From Streptomyces sp. NBC_00820 (GTDB lineage: Bacteria; Actinomycetota; Actinomycetes; Streptomycetales; Streptomycetaceae): a stretch of DNA of 64,000 nt. The notes beneath the pieces are model-generated. The model ran no database searches. It was given only the letters and a program-made list of their open reading frames with translations, and was not told the origin of the DNA. Position 1 is the stretch's first letter. Each line of letters starts with the position of its first letter. The stretch covers positions 5,622,501 through 5,686,500 of the forward strand of contig NZ_CP108882.1 in NCBI RefSeq assembly GCF_036347055.1. The letters run 5' to 3'. Both the position numbers and the translations under genes were made by a program. Shown one piece after another: positions 39,207 to 49,300 of the stretch.

Positions 39207-39413
39207 ATGTACGAGTTCGAACTCCACCGGTTCCGCTCCGCCGACCTGCGCCGCACCGCCCAGCAGGAACGGCTGGCCCGCGAGGTCGCACGCGCCGGGC
39301 GCGCCGCCCGCCGCGCCGCCCGCCTCGCCGAGGCGGCCCACAACGGCGGCCCGGACGCCGAGCCGCATACCGGACGCCGCGGCCGCCGGAGCCGGCTCCC
39401 GCGCACCGCGTGA
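39207..39413 (+). CDS. Small basic protein, 68 residues
   Basis: ATG 39207 follows GAAGGG at a normal distance. Begins MYEFELHRFRSADLRRTAQQERLARE, then an Ala/Arg-rich helix and a basic tail. No membrane segment. The amphipathic helix and charge suggest nucleic-acid or partner binding, which is inference. An in-frame GTG at 39153 is possible but lacks a ribosome binding site. It lies 179 nt before the LuxR regulator. Confidence 0.6.
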   Translation: MYEFELHRFRSADLRRTAQQERLAREVARAGRAARRAARLAEAAHNGGPDAEPHTGRRGRRSRLPRTA

Positions 39414-39592
39414 GCGCCGGAACGCCGGACACCGGCGGCGCACGGGCGGGCCACCGGCCGGCCCGGGGTCGTACGACGCTCCCGCGGCTTCGTACGACCC
39501 CGGCGCCCGTCCACGCGACCGCCGCACCCATCGGTACGACCATCGCACCGGACCTGTGGAAAACGGGTGACGGGCCGTACGTGCCCCGTGCG

Positions 39593-42500
39593 ATGCTCGG
39601 GCCTGTGGAGACCAGGTCCGTCAGTCCCGTGTTCGTCGGCCGCGCCGACGAGTTGGCCACCTTGAACGACGCGCTCGCCCGTGCCGCCGGTGGAGGCGCC
39701 TCCCAGGCCGCCGCCACCGGGGGAGAGCCGCAGGCGCTGCTGCTCGGCGGTGAGGCGGGGGTCGGCAAGACCCGCCTCGTGGAGGAGTTCGGCGCGGCCG
39801 CAGCCCGCGTGGCCGCCGTCGTCGCCGTGGGCGGCTGCGTGGAGATCGGCGCCGACGGACTGCCCTTCGCCCCCTTCTCCGGCGCGCTGCGCGCCCTGCG
39901 CGCCGCCCTGCCCGAACAGTTCGCCGCCGCCGCGGCCGGACAGGAGGACGAACTGGCCCGGCTGCTGCCCGAGCTGGGCGAGGCCAGCAGCCGCCACGAC
40001 GAGCAGGGAACGGCCCGCCTGTTCGAACTCACCGCCCGGCTGCTGGAGCGGGTCGCGGCCGAGCACACGGTCGTCCTCGTCCTGGAGGACCTGCACTGGG
40101 CCGACGCCTCCACCCGCCACCTCCTCGCCCACCTCGTCCGCAACCTGCGCACCGGCCGCCTCCTCGTCCTCGCCACCTACCGATCCGACGACATCCACCG
40201 CCGCCACCCGCTGCGCCCGCTGCTCGCCGAACTCGACCGGATGCGCACCGTCCGTCGGATCGAACTCGCCCGCTTCACGCGCGAGGAAGTGGGCCGCCAG
40301 GTCGCCGGCATCCTCGCCGCCGAGCCCGACCCCGCCCGGATCGACGAGATCTTCGAACGCTCCGACGGCAACGCCTTCTTCGTGGAGGAACTCGCCGTCG
40401 CCGGCTGCGAGGGCTGCCGCGCCGGGCTCACCGACTCACTGCGCGATCTGCTCCTGGTCCGGGTCGAGGCGCTGCCCGAGAGCGCCCAGCAGGTCGCCCG
40501 GATCGTCGCCGAGGGCGGCTCGACCGTGGAGTACCCGCTGATCGCCGCCGTCGCCCGGCTCCCCGAGGACGACCTCATCGAGGCGCTGCGGGCCGCCGTC
40601 GGCGCCAACATCCTCACCACGACCCCCGGCGGCGACGGCTACCGCTTCCGGCACTCCCTGGTCCGCGAGGCCGTCGCCGACGACCTGCTGCCCGGCGAAC
40701 GCTCCCGGCTCAGCCGGCGCTACGCCGAGGCCGTCGAAGCCGATCCCGCACTCGTCCCCGCCGACGCCCGCGTGATGCGCCTGGCCAGTTACTGGTACCA
40801 CGCCCACGACCCGGCCAAGGCGCTGCCCGCCGTCCTGGACGCCGCCGTCGTGGCCCGCCGCCGGCACGCCTACACCGAGCAACTGCGGCTCCTGGAGCGG
40901 GCGATGGAGCTGTGGGACTCCGCACCCCAGGAGGTCCGCTCCGCCCTGCGCCCGGTCGACCACGCCGAGGTCTATCCCCCGTGCGGCTGCCACCCGGCGA
41001 CCACCCCGCTGCGCTACCTGGACCTGATGGCGGAAGCGGCGGTCGCCGGCCGCTTCGGCGGGGAACGCGAACGCGCCCTGAAGATCATCAAGCGGGCGCT
41101 GCGGCTCCTGGAGGACGACCCCGACCCCCTCCGCGCCGCCTGGTTCTGGGTGCAGCGCTCGCGCCTGGTGCAGGCGCAGGCCCGCGGCGACGGCCGGCGC
41201 GAACTGGCCACCGCCCAGGACCTGGTACGCGGCCTGCCGCCGTCCGAGGTGCACGCCGAGGTGCTGGCGCTCGCCGCCAACCTGTCCATGCTGCACCGCC
41301 CGGGCCCCGGGGCCTTCGCCGACGCCGAGCGGGCCGTGGAGTACGCCCGCATGGTGGGCGCCCGCGAGATCGAACTGCACGCCCGCCTCACCCTGGGCTG
41401 TCTCATGGTGGACGCGGGAGACGTCGAGGCCGGCCTCGCGGAGCTGCGGCAGGTCACGGCGGACGCTCTGACGGAAGGCGTCACCCAGGTCACCGGCCGC
41501 GCCTATGTGAACCTCCCGTCCAAGCTCCAGTCCGTGGGCCGCGCCCGGGAGGCCGAGCCCGTCCTGCGCGAAGGCATCGTCTTCACCCGCCGGTTCGGGC
41601 TTCTCGACCCCGAGGCACTGGTGTGGAGCAACCTCTCCGACGTGCTGTACGCGCTCGGCCGGTGGCCCGAGGCCGCCGAGGCCGCGACGCAGGCGATCCG
41701 GGCCGGCCACAGCGCCGCACCCCAGGGCGCCGGCGCGCTGCGCCTGGCCCATCTCGCCCTGGCCCGCGGTGACATCGCGGAGGCCGGCCGCCAACTGGCC
41801 GCTGCCCGAACCCACTGCGGCACCCACGACCCGATGCCCCAGCAGTGGCTGCCCCTGGCCCGCGTCACCCTCGGCATCGCCGCCGAGGAGGGCCGCATCC
41901 TCGACGCCCGCGCCGAACTGGCCGCCACCCTGGACACCGGCTTCCCGGCCGGCACCCACCGCTACGCCTGGCCCCTGCTGAGGGCCGCCGCCACCGCCGA
42001 GGCCGACGCCCGCGCCCTGCCCACCGCCGAGCCCGGCCGCGCCGAAACCCTCGGCCGCATTCTCGACACCGTCCGCACCCTCACCACCGGCGCCCCGCTC
42101 TGGCACGCGCACGACCGGTGGATCCGCGCCGAGTTGCTGCGGGCCGAGGGCCGTGACACCGCCGCCACCTGGTCGCCCGTGGTCACCGCCTTCGAGTGCC
42201 TGGACCGCCCCTACGACCTCGCCCGGGTCCGCTACCGCCTGGCCGTCGCCCTGCTGTCCGAGGGCGGCGGCGAGGGCGAGCGTGACCGCGCCGTGGAACT
42301 GCTGAGACTGGCCGGAGCGGTCGCCGGCCACCTCGGCGCCCACCCGCTCGCCGACACCGTCGCCCGCCTCGCCCAGCGCGCCCGCCTCGCTCTCACCCGC
42401 ACCCCGCGGCAGGCCCTCACCCCCGCCGACCCGGTGGCGGCCCTCGGGCTCACCGGCCGCGAACAGGACGTGCTGCGCCTGGTCTCGGCCGGCCGCACCA

Positions 42501-42667
42501 ACCGCCAGATAGCCGAGGAGCTGTTCATCTCCCCGAAGACGGCGAGCGTCCACGTCTCCCACATCCTGGCGAAGCTCGGCGTCGCCGGCCGGGGCGAGGC
42601 GGCGGCGGTGGCCCACCGGCTGGGACTGTTCCCGCCCGGCGACCCGGAGCGACGGGAGGCGGGCTGA
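39593..42667 (+). CDS. Large LuxR-family ATP-binding regulator (LAL)
   Basis: 1024 residues from ATG 39593 (in-frame GTG 39581 is possible). AAA-type domain at the N terminus: FVGRADELATL, Walker A GGEAGVGKT (52-60), Walker B VVLVLEDLHWAD. A long helical repeat region in the middle, and a LuxR helix-turn-helix at about 953-1015 (LTGREQDVLRLVSAGRTNRQIAEELFISPKTASVHVSHILAKLGV). Cysteine pairs occur at CEGC and PCGC. Such regulators typically activate nearby or pathway genes after binding ATP and an inducer; the neighbours give no clear target. Confidence 0.95.
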   Translation: MLGPVETRSVSPVFVGRADELATLNDALARAAGGGASQAAATGGEPQALLLGGEAGVGKTRLVEEFGAAAARVAAVVAVGGCVEIGADGLPFAPFSGALRALRAALPEQFAAAAAGQEDELARLLPELGEASSRHDEQGTARLFELTARLLERVAAEHTVVLVLEDLHWADASTRHLLAHLVRNLRTGRLLVLATYRSDDIHRRHPLRPLLAELDRMRTVRRIELARFTREEVGRQVAGILAAEPDPARIDEIFERSDGNAFFVEELAVAGCEGCRAGLTDSLRDLLLVRVEALPESAQQVARIVAEGGSTVEYPLIAAVARLPEDDLIEALRAAVGANILTTTPGGDGYRFRHSLVREAVADDLLPGERSRLSRRYAEAVEADPALVPADARVMRLASYWYHAHDPAKALPAVLDAAVVARRRHAYTEQLRLLERAMELWDSAPQEVRSALRPVDHAEVYPPCGCHPATTPLRYLDLMAEAAVAGRFGGERERALKIIKRALRLLEDDPDPLRAAWFWVQRSRLVQAQARGDGRRELATAQDLVRGLPPSEVHAEVLALAANLSMLHRPGPGAFADAERAVEYARMVGAREIELHARLTLGCLMVDAGDVEAGLAELRQVTADALTEGVTQVTGRAYVNLPSKLQSVGRAREAEPVLREGIVFTRRFGLLDPEALVWSNLSDVLYALGRWPEAAEAATQAIRAGHSAAPQGAGALRLAHLALARGDIAEAGRQLAAARTHCGTHDPMPQQWLPLARVTLGIAAEEGRILDARAELAATLDTGFPAGTHRYAWPLLRAAATAEADARALPTAEPGRAETLGRILDTVRTLTTGAPLWHAHDRWIRAELLRAEGRDTAATWSPVVTAFECLDRPYDLARVRYRLAVALLSEGGGEGERDRAVELLRLAGAVAGHLGAHPLADTVARLAQRARLALTRTPRQALTPADPVAALGLTGREQDVLRLVSAGRTNRQIAEELFISPKTASVHVSHILAKLGVAGRGEAAAVAHRLGLFPPGDPERREAG

Positions 42668-42700
42668 CGGGGCAGGCACGCATCACGGAGGAGGCGCGGT

Positions 42701-42782
42701 CCCCCGGACCCAGGCCCCCAGCCCCAGCCCCCAGCCCCAGCCCCCCGGACCCAGCCCCCCGGACCCAGCCCCCCGGACCCAG
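42701..42782. repeat. C-rich tandem repeat
   Basis: CCCCCCGGACCCAG is repeated three times without change (42741-42754, 42755-42768, 42769-42782); related 13-14-bp units (CCCCCGGACCCAG, CCCCCAGCCCCAG) precede from 42701. It fills much of the gap between the convergent LuxR and lipoprotein genes. Confidence 0.85.
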
Positions 42783-42920
42783 TCCACCGAGCGCGCCTCC
42801 GCACGGCGCGCACGGCCCGACGCGCTCCTTCGCGGACCCCGCAAGTGTCTGAACCGGTGCAGCTCCTGGAGCACGAGCCGCGCAACGGTCCCGCTCACTG
42901 CACCTGCTCACCACACCCGT

Positions 42921-44102
42921 TCACCGCACCCGCAGCTCCAGCACCCGGTCGTCCCCCTTCTTCGGCTCACCCCGTCCGTCCGTGTTGCTCGTCACCAGCC
43001 ACAGCCTGTCGCCGCCCGCCGGGGCCACCGTACGAAGGCGGCCGTACTCGCCGGCGAGGAAGGCCTGGGGGGCAGCGGCGGCGGCCGTGCCCTTCAGAGG
43101 GACGCGCCACAGACGCTGTCCCTTGAGGCCCGCCATCCAGATCGAGCCGTCCACATAGGCGATGCCGCTGGGGGAGGCGTCGTCGGTGTGCCACTGGGCC
43201 AGCGGGTTGTGGAAGCGGGTGCTGGAGGACGTGCCCTCGGCGGCCGGCCACCCGTAGTCGTCGCCCGGCTTGATCGCGTTCAGCTCGTCCCAGGTGTCCT
43301 GGCCGAACTCCGAGGCGAACAGGCGCTGCCTGGAGTCCCAGGCCAGGCCCTGCACATTGCGGTGCCCGTAGGAGTACACCGGCGAGCCGGGGAAGGGGTT
43401 GCCCGGGGCCGGCTCGCCCTCCGGGGTCATTCTGAGGATCTTGCCGCCGAGCGACGTCCGGTCCTGGGCGAGAGGGCGAGAGCCGCTCTCGCCCGTGCCC
43501 GCGTAGAGCATCCGGTCCGGGCCGAAGGCGATCCGGCCGCCGTTGTGGATGAAGCCCTTGGGGATGCCCTTGAACACCGTGTCGGGAGCGCCCAGTTGCT
43601 CACCGGCCGGCTTCCGCTCGGCGTACCGCACACGCACGATGCGGTTGTCCGAGGCCGAGGTGAAGTAGGCGTAGATCAGGTGGTCCGAGGCGTAGTCGGG
43701 GGACAGGGCGATGCCCAGCAGGCCGCCCTCACCGGCCGGGGAGACCCCGGAGACCGAGCCCAGCTCGGTCTTCCCGCCCGTCTTCGCGTCGATGCGGGTG
43801 ATCGTGCCGTCGTCGCGCGAGGACACCAGCAGATCGCCGCCGGGCAGGCCGGCCAGCCCCCACGGCGTCTTCAGGCCCTCGGTCACCGTGCGCACCACCG
43901 TCACCGAGCCCTTGGCCGGAGCGGCCGACTCCGCGGCGGGCGCGGTGGAGGAGGAGCCCGCGGCCGTACCGCTCGGCGTCGGCCTGCCGAAGCCGCCCGG
44001 GAAGTCCCCGCCGCTGCCTCCCCCGCCGGAGGAGCAGCCCGCCGTCAGCAGGAGCGCGGTCGCGGCCAGCGCGGCCCGTACAGCTCGACGTCGCACGATC
44101 AT
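42921..44102 (-). CDS. PQQ-dependent sugar (glucose/sorbosone) dehydrogenase-like lipoprotein
   Basis: 393 residues from ATG 44102 with AGGGACC upstream. Lipobox LTAGC with lipidated C23, then a Gly/Ser/Thr/Pro-rich linker of about 45 residues. The beta-propeller region has LKTPWGLAGLPGGDLLVSSRDDGTI, GEGGLLGIALSPDY, FIHNGGRIAFGPDRMLYAGTGE, SYGHRNVQGLAWDSRQRLFASEFGQDTWDELN and DYGWP, the signature of soluble glucose dehydrogenase and Aldose-sugar dehydrogenases. It is probably anchored outside the membrane and oxidises sugars with PQQ; whether the strain makes PQQ is not visible. The catalytic His in IHNGGR is present. Confidence 0.92.
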   Translation of the reverse strand: MIVRRRAVRAALAATALLLTAGCSSGGGGSGGDFPGGFGRPTPSGTAAGSSSTAPAAESAAPAKGSVTVVRTVTEGLKTPWGLAGLPGGDLLVSSRDDGTITRIDAKTGGKTELGSVSGVSPAGEGGLLGIALSPDYASDHLIYAYFTSASDNRIVRVRYAERKPAGEQLGAPDTVFKGIPKGFIHNGGRIAFGPDRMLYAGTGESGSRPLAQDRTSLGGKILRMTPEGEPAPGNPFPGSPVYSYGHRNVQGLAWDSRQRLFASEFGQDTWDELNAIKPGDDYGWPAAEGTSSSTRFHNPLAQWHTDDASPSGIAYVDGSIWMAGLKGQRLWRVPLKGTAAAAAPQAFLAGEYGRLRTVAPAGGDRLWLVTSNTDGRGEPKKGDDRVLELRVR

Positions 44103-44200
44103 GGTCCCTTCGCAGCGGCGGCCCGAAGACGGCTTCTCCTTCTCATACACCCCTCGCGCCGCCCGGGTTCCCGATCCGTGCCGACCTCATGCGGAATCGT

Positions 44201-45199
44201 TCAGTCCCAGGACTTCCGTGCGGCGGGCAGCCGGGACACCTCCGCCAGGTCCAGCTCCGTCAGCCGCAGTCCGGCCGCGGCCGCGTTCTCCTCGGCCCAG
44301 CGCGCCTGCTTGGTGCCCGGCAGCGCGACCACGCCCCGGCCCTGGGCCAGCACCCACGCCAGCGCCACCTGCGCCGGGGTGACGTGCTCGCCGTGCCGGC
44401 GCGCGATACGGCGCAGCCCCGCGACGATGGGCTGGTTGGCCGCCATCATCTCGGCCGTGAAGCGCGGGTGGCGGGCCCGCACGTCGTCCGGCTCGAAACC
44501 GCCCCCCGGAGTCAGCGTGCCGGTCAGGAAGCCGTTGCCCAGCGGCATCGCCGCCAGCAAGCCCACGCCCCGCGCCTCGCACCACGGCAGCAGCTCCCCG
44601 AGCGCCTCCGGCGACCACACCGACAGCTCGGCCTGCACCGCGCTCACCGGGAAGACCTGCTGCACCCGCCGCAGCCGGCGCAGCGTCGCGTCGTGCGGTC
44701 CGGCCGCGGAACGGCGGCCCGCGCGCGCGTCCACCGCGCACAGCCCCAGCGCCCGCACCTTTCCCGCGCGCACCAGCTCGGCCATCGCGCCCCACGTCTC
44801 CTCTATGGGGACCTCGGGGTCGGCGCGGTGCAACTGGTAGAGGTCGATCACGTCCGTCTGCAGACGCCGCAGCGAGGCGTCGCAGGCCCGCTTCACGTAC
44901 CCGGGGCGGCCGTTGGCCACGATGTGCTGCTCGCCCACCAGCAGTCCCGCCTTCGTCGACACGAAGGCGTCCGCGCGCCGCTCCCTCAACACCCGCCCGA
45001 GCAGCAGCTCGTTGGTGAACGGGCCGTACATGTCCGCCGTGTCCAGGAGGGTCGAACCCAGGTCCAGCGCCCGGTGCACCGTCCTGAGCGAGGCCTCGCC
45101 CCGCTGCCGCGACCCGCCGTACGCCCAGCTCATGGGCATGCACCCGAGTCCGACGGCCCCCACCGCGAGCGCACCCGCGCCGATCGTCCTGCGCTCCAC
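44201..45199 (-). CDS. Aldo/keto reductase
   Basis: 332 residues from GTG 45199. Motifs: VGLGCMPMSWAYG, DLGSTLLDTADMYGPFTNE (D and Y of the tetrad), VSTKAG (K), YQLHRADP (H), and the NADP-binding LPGTKQARWAEENAAA near the end. TIM-barrel oxidoreductase. The stretch VDARAGRRSAAGPHDATLRRL is longer than in common family members, replacing the usual SN motif. Substrate unknown. It is divergent from the 2-hydroxyacid dehydrogenase. Confidence 0.92.
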   Translation of the reverse strand: MERRTIGAGALAVGAVGLGCMPMSWAYGGSRQRGEASLRTVHRALDLGSTLLDTADMYGPFTNELLLGRVLRERRADAFVSTKAGLLVGEQHIVANGRPGYVKRACDASLRRLQTDVIDLYQLHRADPEVPIEETWGAMAELVRAGKVRALGLCAVDARAGRRSAAGPHDATLRRLRRVQQVFPVSAVQAELSVWSPEALGELLPWCEARGVGLLAAMPLGNGFLTGTLTPGGGFEPDDVRARHPRFTAEMMAANQPIVAGLRRIARRHGEHVTPAQVALAWVLAQGRGVVALPGTKQARWAEENAAAAGLRLTELDLAEVSRLPAARKSWD

Positions 45200-45274
45200 C
45201 TGCTCGTGAACCTCCCTCTCCGGGCCCCCAACCTAACCTCTGCGCGAACACACCCCTGACATAGCCTCCTCGCC

Positions 45275-46216
45275 ATGACTGCTGACGTATGGCTGCCCAT
45301 TCCGCCGGAGGAGATCGAGGGGCTTCCGGAGGGGCCGCGCTACCTGTTCTGGGACGGCGCCGAGGAGTTCCCCGGGGACCCGGCGGACTGCGTGATGTAC
45401 GTGGTGCCGTACATGAAGCGGTGGCCGGTCAAGGTGCGCCCCCTGGAACGGCTGACCCACCTCCAGGTCATCCAGACGCTCACCGCCGGCGTCGACGACG
45501 TCACCGCCGCCCTCTCCTCCATCGTGCCCGGCGTACGGCTGTGCAACGCGCGCGGTGTGCACGAGACGAGCACGGCCGAGCTGGCGCTCACCCTGGTCCT
45601 CGCCTCCCTGCGCGGCATCCCGCAGTTCGTCCGGGCCCAGCAGGAGGAGCACTGGCGGACCGGGTTCCGTCCCTCCCTCGCCGACCGGTCCGTGCTCATC
45701 GTCGGCTACGGCGCCATCGGCGCCGCCATCGAAGACCGGCTCGCACCCTTCGAACTCGCGCGGGTGGCGCGCGTGGCGCGCTCCCGGCGCACCTCGGTGC
45801 GCGGTCCCGTGCACCCGCTCACCGACCTGCCCGAACTGCTCCCCGACGCCGACGTGGTGATCCTGTCCACGCCCCTCACCGACCGGACCCGGGGCCTGGT
45901 CGACGCCGGGTTCCTCGGCCGCATGAAGGACGGCGCCCTGCTCGTCAACGTCGGCCGGGGAGCGGTGGTCGACACCGAAGCGCTGCTCACAGAGCTGGAG
46001 AGCGGCCGCATCACCGCCGCCCTGGACGTGGTGGACCCCGAGCCGCTGCCGCCGGGACACCCCCTGTGGCACGCGCCCGGCGTGTTGATCAGCCCGCATG
46101 TGGGCGGCCCCAGTTCGGCCTTCATGCCGCGCGCGAAGCGGCTGCTCGTGGACCAGTTGCACCGATTCGTGAACCACGAGCCGCTGCGGAACGTGATCCT
46201 CACCACGGGGGCGTGA
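45275..46216 (+). CDS. D-isomer-specific 2-hydroxyacid dehydrogenase
   Basis: 313 residues from ATG 45275; TAGCCT lies seven bases upstream, so the mRNA is short-led or leaderless. Rossmann motif VLIVGYGAIGAAIEDRL, then DVVILSTPLTDRTRGLVDA, LLVNVGRGAVVDTEALLTEL, ALDVVDPEPLPPGHPLW and ISPHVGG with the catalytic histidine. Likely reduces a 2-oxoacid such as glyoxylate or hydroxypyruvate with NAD(P)H. The link to serine metabolism elsewhere in the window is suggestive only. Confidence 0.93.
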   Translation: MTADVWLPIPPEEIEGLPEGPRYLFWDGAEEFPGDPADCVMYVVPYMKRWPVKVRPLERLTHLQVIQTLTAGVDDVTAALSSIVPGVRLCNARGVHETSTAELALTLVLASLRGIPQFVRAQQEEHWRTGFRPSLADRSVLIVGYGAIGAAIEDRLAPFELARVARVARSRRTSVRGPVHPLTDLPELLPDADVVILSTPLTDRTRGLVDAGFLGRMKDGALLVNVGRGAVVDTEALLTELESGRITAALDVVDPEPLPPGHPLWHAPGVLISPHVGGPSSAFMPRAKRLLVDQLHRFVNHEPLRNVILTTGA

Positions 46217-46299
46217 CGCGCTCGCGGGCACCCTCCGCAATCCTCCGGATGCGGGGCGTACCCGCATCTCCGCTGGTCGTCACGGAGCGTAGAGACACT

Positions 46300-46389
46300 A
46301 TGTCCCTGAGTGACGATACTGGTGTATCGTCCCGACAGGGGCTGCGCCGCCGACCGTTCGGCGCCGGGGATGGACAGTCAGATTGGTGA
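46300..46389 (+). CDS. 29-residue upstream ORF coupled to the second GGDEF gene
   Basis: ATG 46300 to TGA 46389. The stop overlaps GTG 46386 of the GGDEF gene (GTGA), which suggests translational coupling. The product starts MSLSDDTGVSSRQGLRRRPF. A TAGAGA box lies about eight bases before its ATG. The inverted repeat 46312-46331 sits inside it. Translation is likely by context but unproven. Confidence 0.5.
   Translation: MSLSDDTGVSSRQGLRRRPFGAGDGQSDW
46312..46331. promoter_or_regulatory. 8-bp perfect inverted repeat within the upstream ORF
   Basis: GACGATAC-tggt-GTATCGTC, less GC-rich than its surroundings. Could be an operator near the transcription start or an RNA hairpin slowing ribosomes on the upstream ORF. 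Confidence 0.5.
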
Positions 46390-49300
46390 GGGGGGCGACG
46401 GGCGATGCACGGCCTATGGACGAACGATCCGACGCGGCGGAGCCGCCGACGGCGACCCTGTCGCACGGCCGCGCGCAGACGCGGCCACCACACGAGCCAT
46501 CACGGTCAGCACGGCCAGCACAGTCACCGCCGCAGGCCGGGCGGCCGCAGGCGGCACACGCACCGGGACCCGCGGGACCCGGGAACGTCGCGATCCGGGA
46601 GGCCCCGGTGAACGCAACGCCGTCCATGACGACCACCCTCGACGGGCCACCGCGCGCGGACCACCCGCCGGGTGCGCCGCCGCCCCGCCCGCGGACCACC
46701 GGTGACGCCTCCCGGCTGATCCAGCAGCTCGCCATCGCCCTGGTGTGCGCGGCCTACGGCATCGGGTCGGCCTTCGACTGGGGCTCCCACCAAGTCGCGC
46801 TGATCATGGGCGACTTCGGGCTGAGCGCCGCCGCCGGCACCGCCGCGGTCTCCTGCTTCCTGTACGCGCGCAGCGCGCGCGTACGCTTCCGCCCCGCCTG
46901 GCTGCTGTTCGCGCTGTCCTCGGCGATGGCGGCCCTGGGCAACGCGGTCTGGGGATGGTACGAGGTCGTCCTGGGGCAGGACGTGCCCAGCCCCAGCTAC
47001 GCCGACCTGTTCTTCCTGTGCTTCGCGCCGCCCGCCATCGTGGGCCTGCTGGTCCTCGCCAAACGGCCGGCGAACCGCGCGGGCTGGATCTGTCTGGCCC
47101 TGGACGCCTGGCTGATCGGTGGCTCGCTGCTCACCCTGTCGTGGAGCCTCGCGCTCGCGCAGGCCGCCGGCTTCGACGGGCCGAGCGTGGCGCACACCGC
47201 GCTGTCGCTGGCGTACCCGCTGCTCGACATCGCGCTCGTCAGCATGGTGCTCGCGCTGCACTTCCGGCGCAGTCCGGGCAACCGCACCGCGGTGAACACC
47301 GCGATCGGCGCGCTCGCCCTCACCGTGATGTGCGACGCGCTGTTCACCTCACCGCTGCTGCACAGCAGTTACCGCTCCGGACAGCTTCTGGACGCGGGCT
47401 GGTTCGCCGGTTCGCTGCTGCTCGCCTACGCCCCCTGGGCCGCCCCGCGCCGTCACGGGACGCGAGACGCCGAGCGGCACGTACCGGACGGGTACACGCG
47501 CGTGGTCCACGAGCACGTGCCGGGACAGCGCGGCACGGTCGCCGCGTCGGCTTCCGGCCCCACGCCCCCGCCCGCGTCGGGCGCCGAACACGGCCGCTAC
47601 CCGGCCGGCCGGCCGCTCACCGGATCCCTCGCCGCCCTCACCCCGTACCTCGCCGCGGCCGTGTGCACCCTGGGCATCCTCTACAACGTCCTCAACGGCC
47701 GCAGGCCCGACCACGTGGTGCTGATCACCGCCGGCGCGGTGGTCCTGGCGCTGGTCATCCGGCAGGGGATCATGCTGCTGGACAACATCACCCTCACCCA
47801 GGAACTGGCGCAGAAGGAGAACCACTTCCGCTCCCTGGTGCAGGGCTCCAGCGACGTCATCATGATCGCCGCACCCAACGGCATCCTCCGGTACGTCTCC
47901 CCGGCCGCCGCCGGGGTCTACGGGCGGCCCGCCGAGGACCTGGTGGGGACCGAGCTGGCCGGCCTGATCCACCCGGAGGACCTGGGCTGCGTGGTGCACG
48001 AGGTGCGCCGGTTCCTCGCCGCCAGCCCGCCGGAGGAACCCACCACCCGCATCGAGTGCCGCTTCCGCTCCGGAGGGGGCGGCTGGCTCAACGTCGAGTC
48101 CACCGTCAACCGCCACCACGGCGGCCTCATCTTCAACAGCCGGGACGTGACCGAGCGGGTGCGGCTCCAGGCCCAGCTGCAGCACAACGCCGAGCACGAC
48201 CCGCTGACCGACCTGCCCAACCGCGCGCTGTTCACCCGGCGCGTCCAGCAGGCCCTGTCCGGGCGCCGCGCCGGCGACCGGGTCGCCGTCCTGCGCGGCA
48301 CGGCCGTGCTCTTCATCGACCTGGACGGCTTCAAGGCCGTCAACGACACCATCGGACACCAGGCCGGGGACGAACTGCTCGTCCAGGCCGCCCGCAGACT
48401 CCATGACGCGGTCCGCCAGGGGGACACCGCCTCCCGGCTGGGCGGCGACGAGTTCGCGGCCCTGATCGCCGGGGACGGCACCCGTGACCGGGCCGCCCGG
48501 GAGCGGAACATCCTGGAGCTCGCCGACCGCCTCAGGCTGACCCTCTCCCAGCCCTACGCCATCGGCGGCAACGATGTCCGGGTCAACGCCTCCATCGGCG
48601 TCGCCTTCGCCGAGGCGGGCCTCGGCGCGGGCGAGCTGCTGCGCAACGCCGACCTCGCCATGTACCGCGCGAAGGCGGGCGGCAAGGGGCGCGTCGAGCT
48701 GTACCGGCCGCAGATGCAGCAGGACGTCGTCCGCAAGGCGGAGCTGGCCACCCGGCTGCGCGCCGCGCTGCACGACGGCGAGTTCGCGCTGCTGCACCAG
48801 CCGGTGGTGTGCCTGGAGAAGGGCCGGATCGCGTCGGTCTCCGCGCACGCGCGCTGGCGCTCCTCCCAGGGGGTGCTGTTCACACCGGCCGAGTTCCTGC
48901 GGGTCGCCGAGGACGGGGACAAGACTGCGGAGCTGGAGCGCTGGATCCTCCAGGAGGCCGTGGAGCAGGCCGCCGAGCGGGCCGCCGGGGGGCTCGTCGT
49001 CCCGGTGGCCGTGCGGATGAGCGCCCGGCGGCTGCTGGACCGCTCCCTGCCGCTCGGCTCGGTCGAGGCGCTGCTCACCCGGCACGCGCTGCCGCCCGGG
49101 GCGCTGGTCGTCGAGCTGACCGACACCGACCCCCGGATCTCCCTGGACGAGCTGGAACGCAGACTCACCGCGCTCAACCGGCTCGGGGTGCGGATCGCGC
49201 TCGACGGCTTCGGCAGCGGCTACGCGGCCATCACGGCCCTGCGCAGGCTGCCCGTGGACATCCTCAAGCTCGACCGCAGCCTGGTCGAGGGCGTCGTGGA

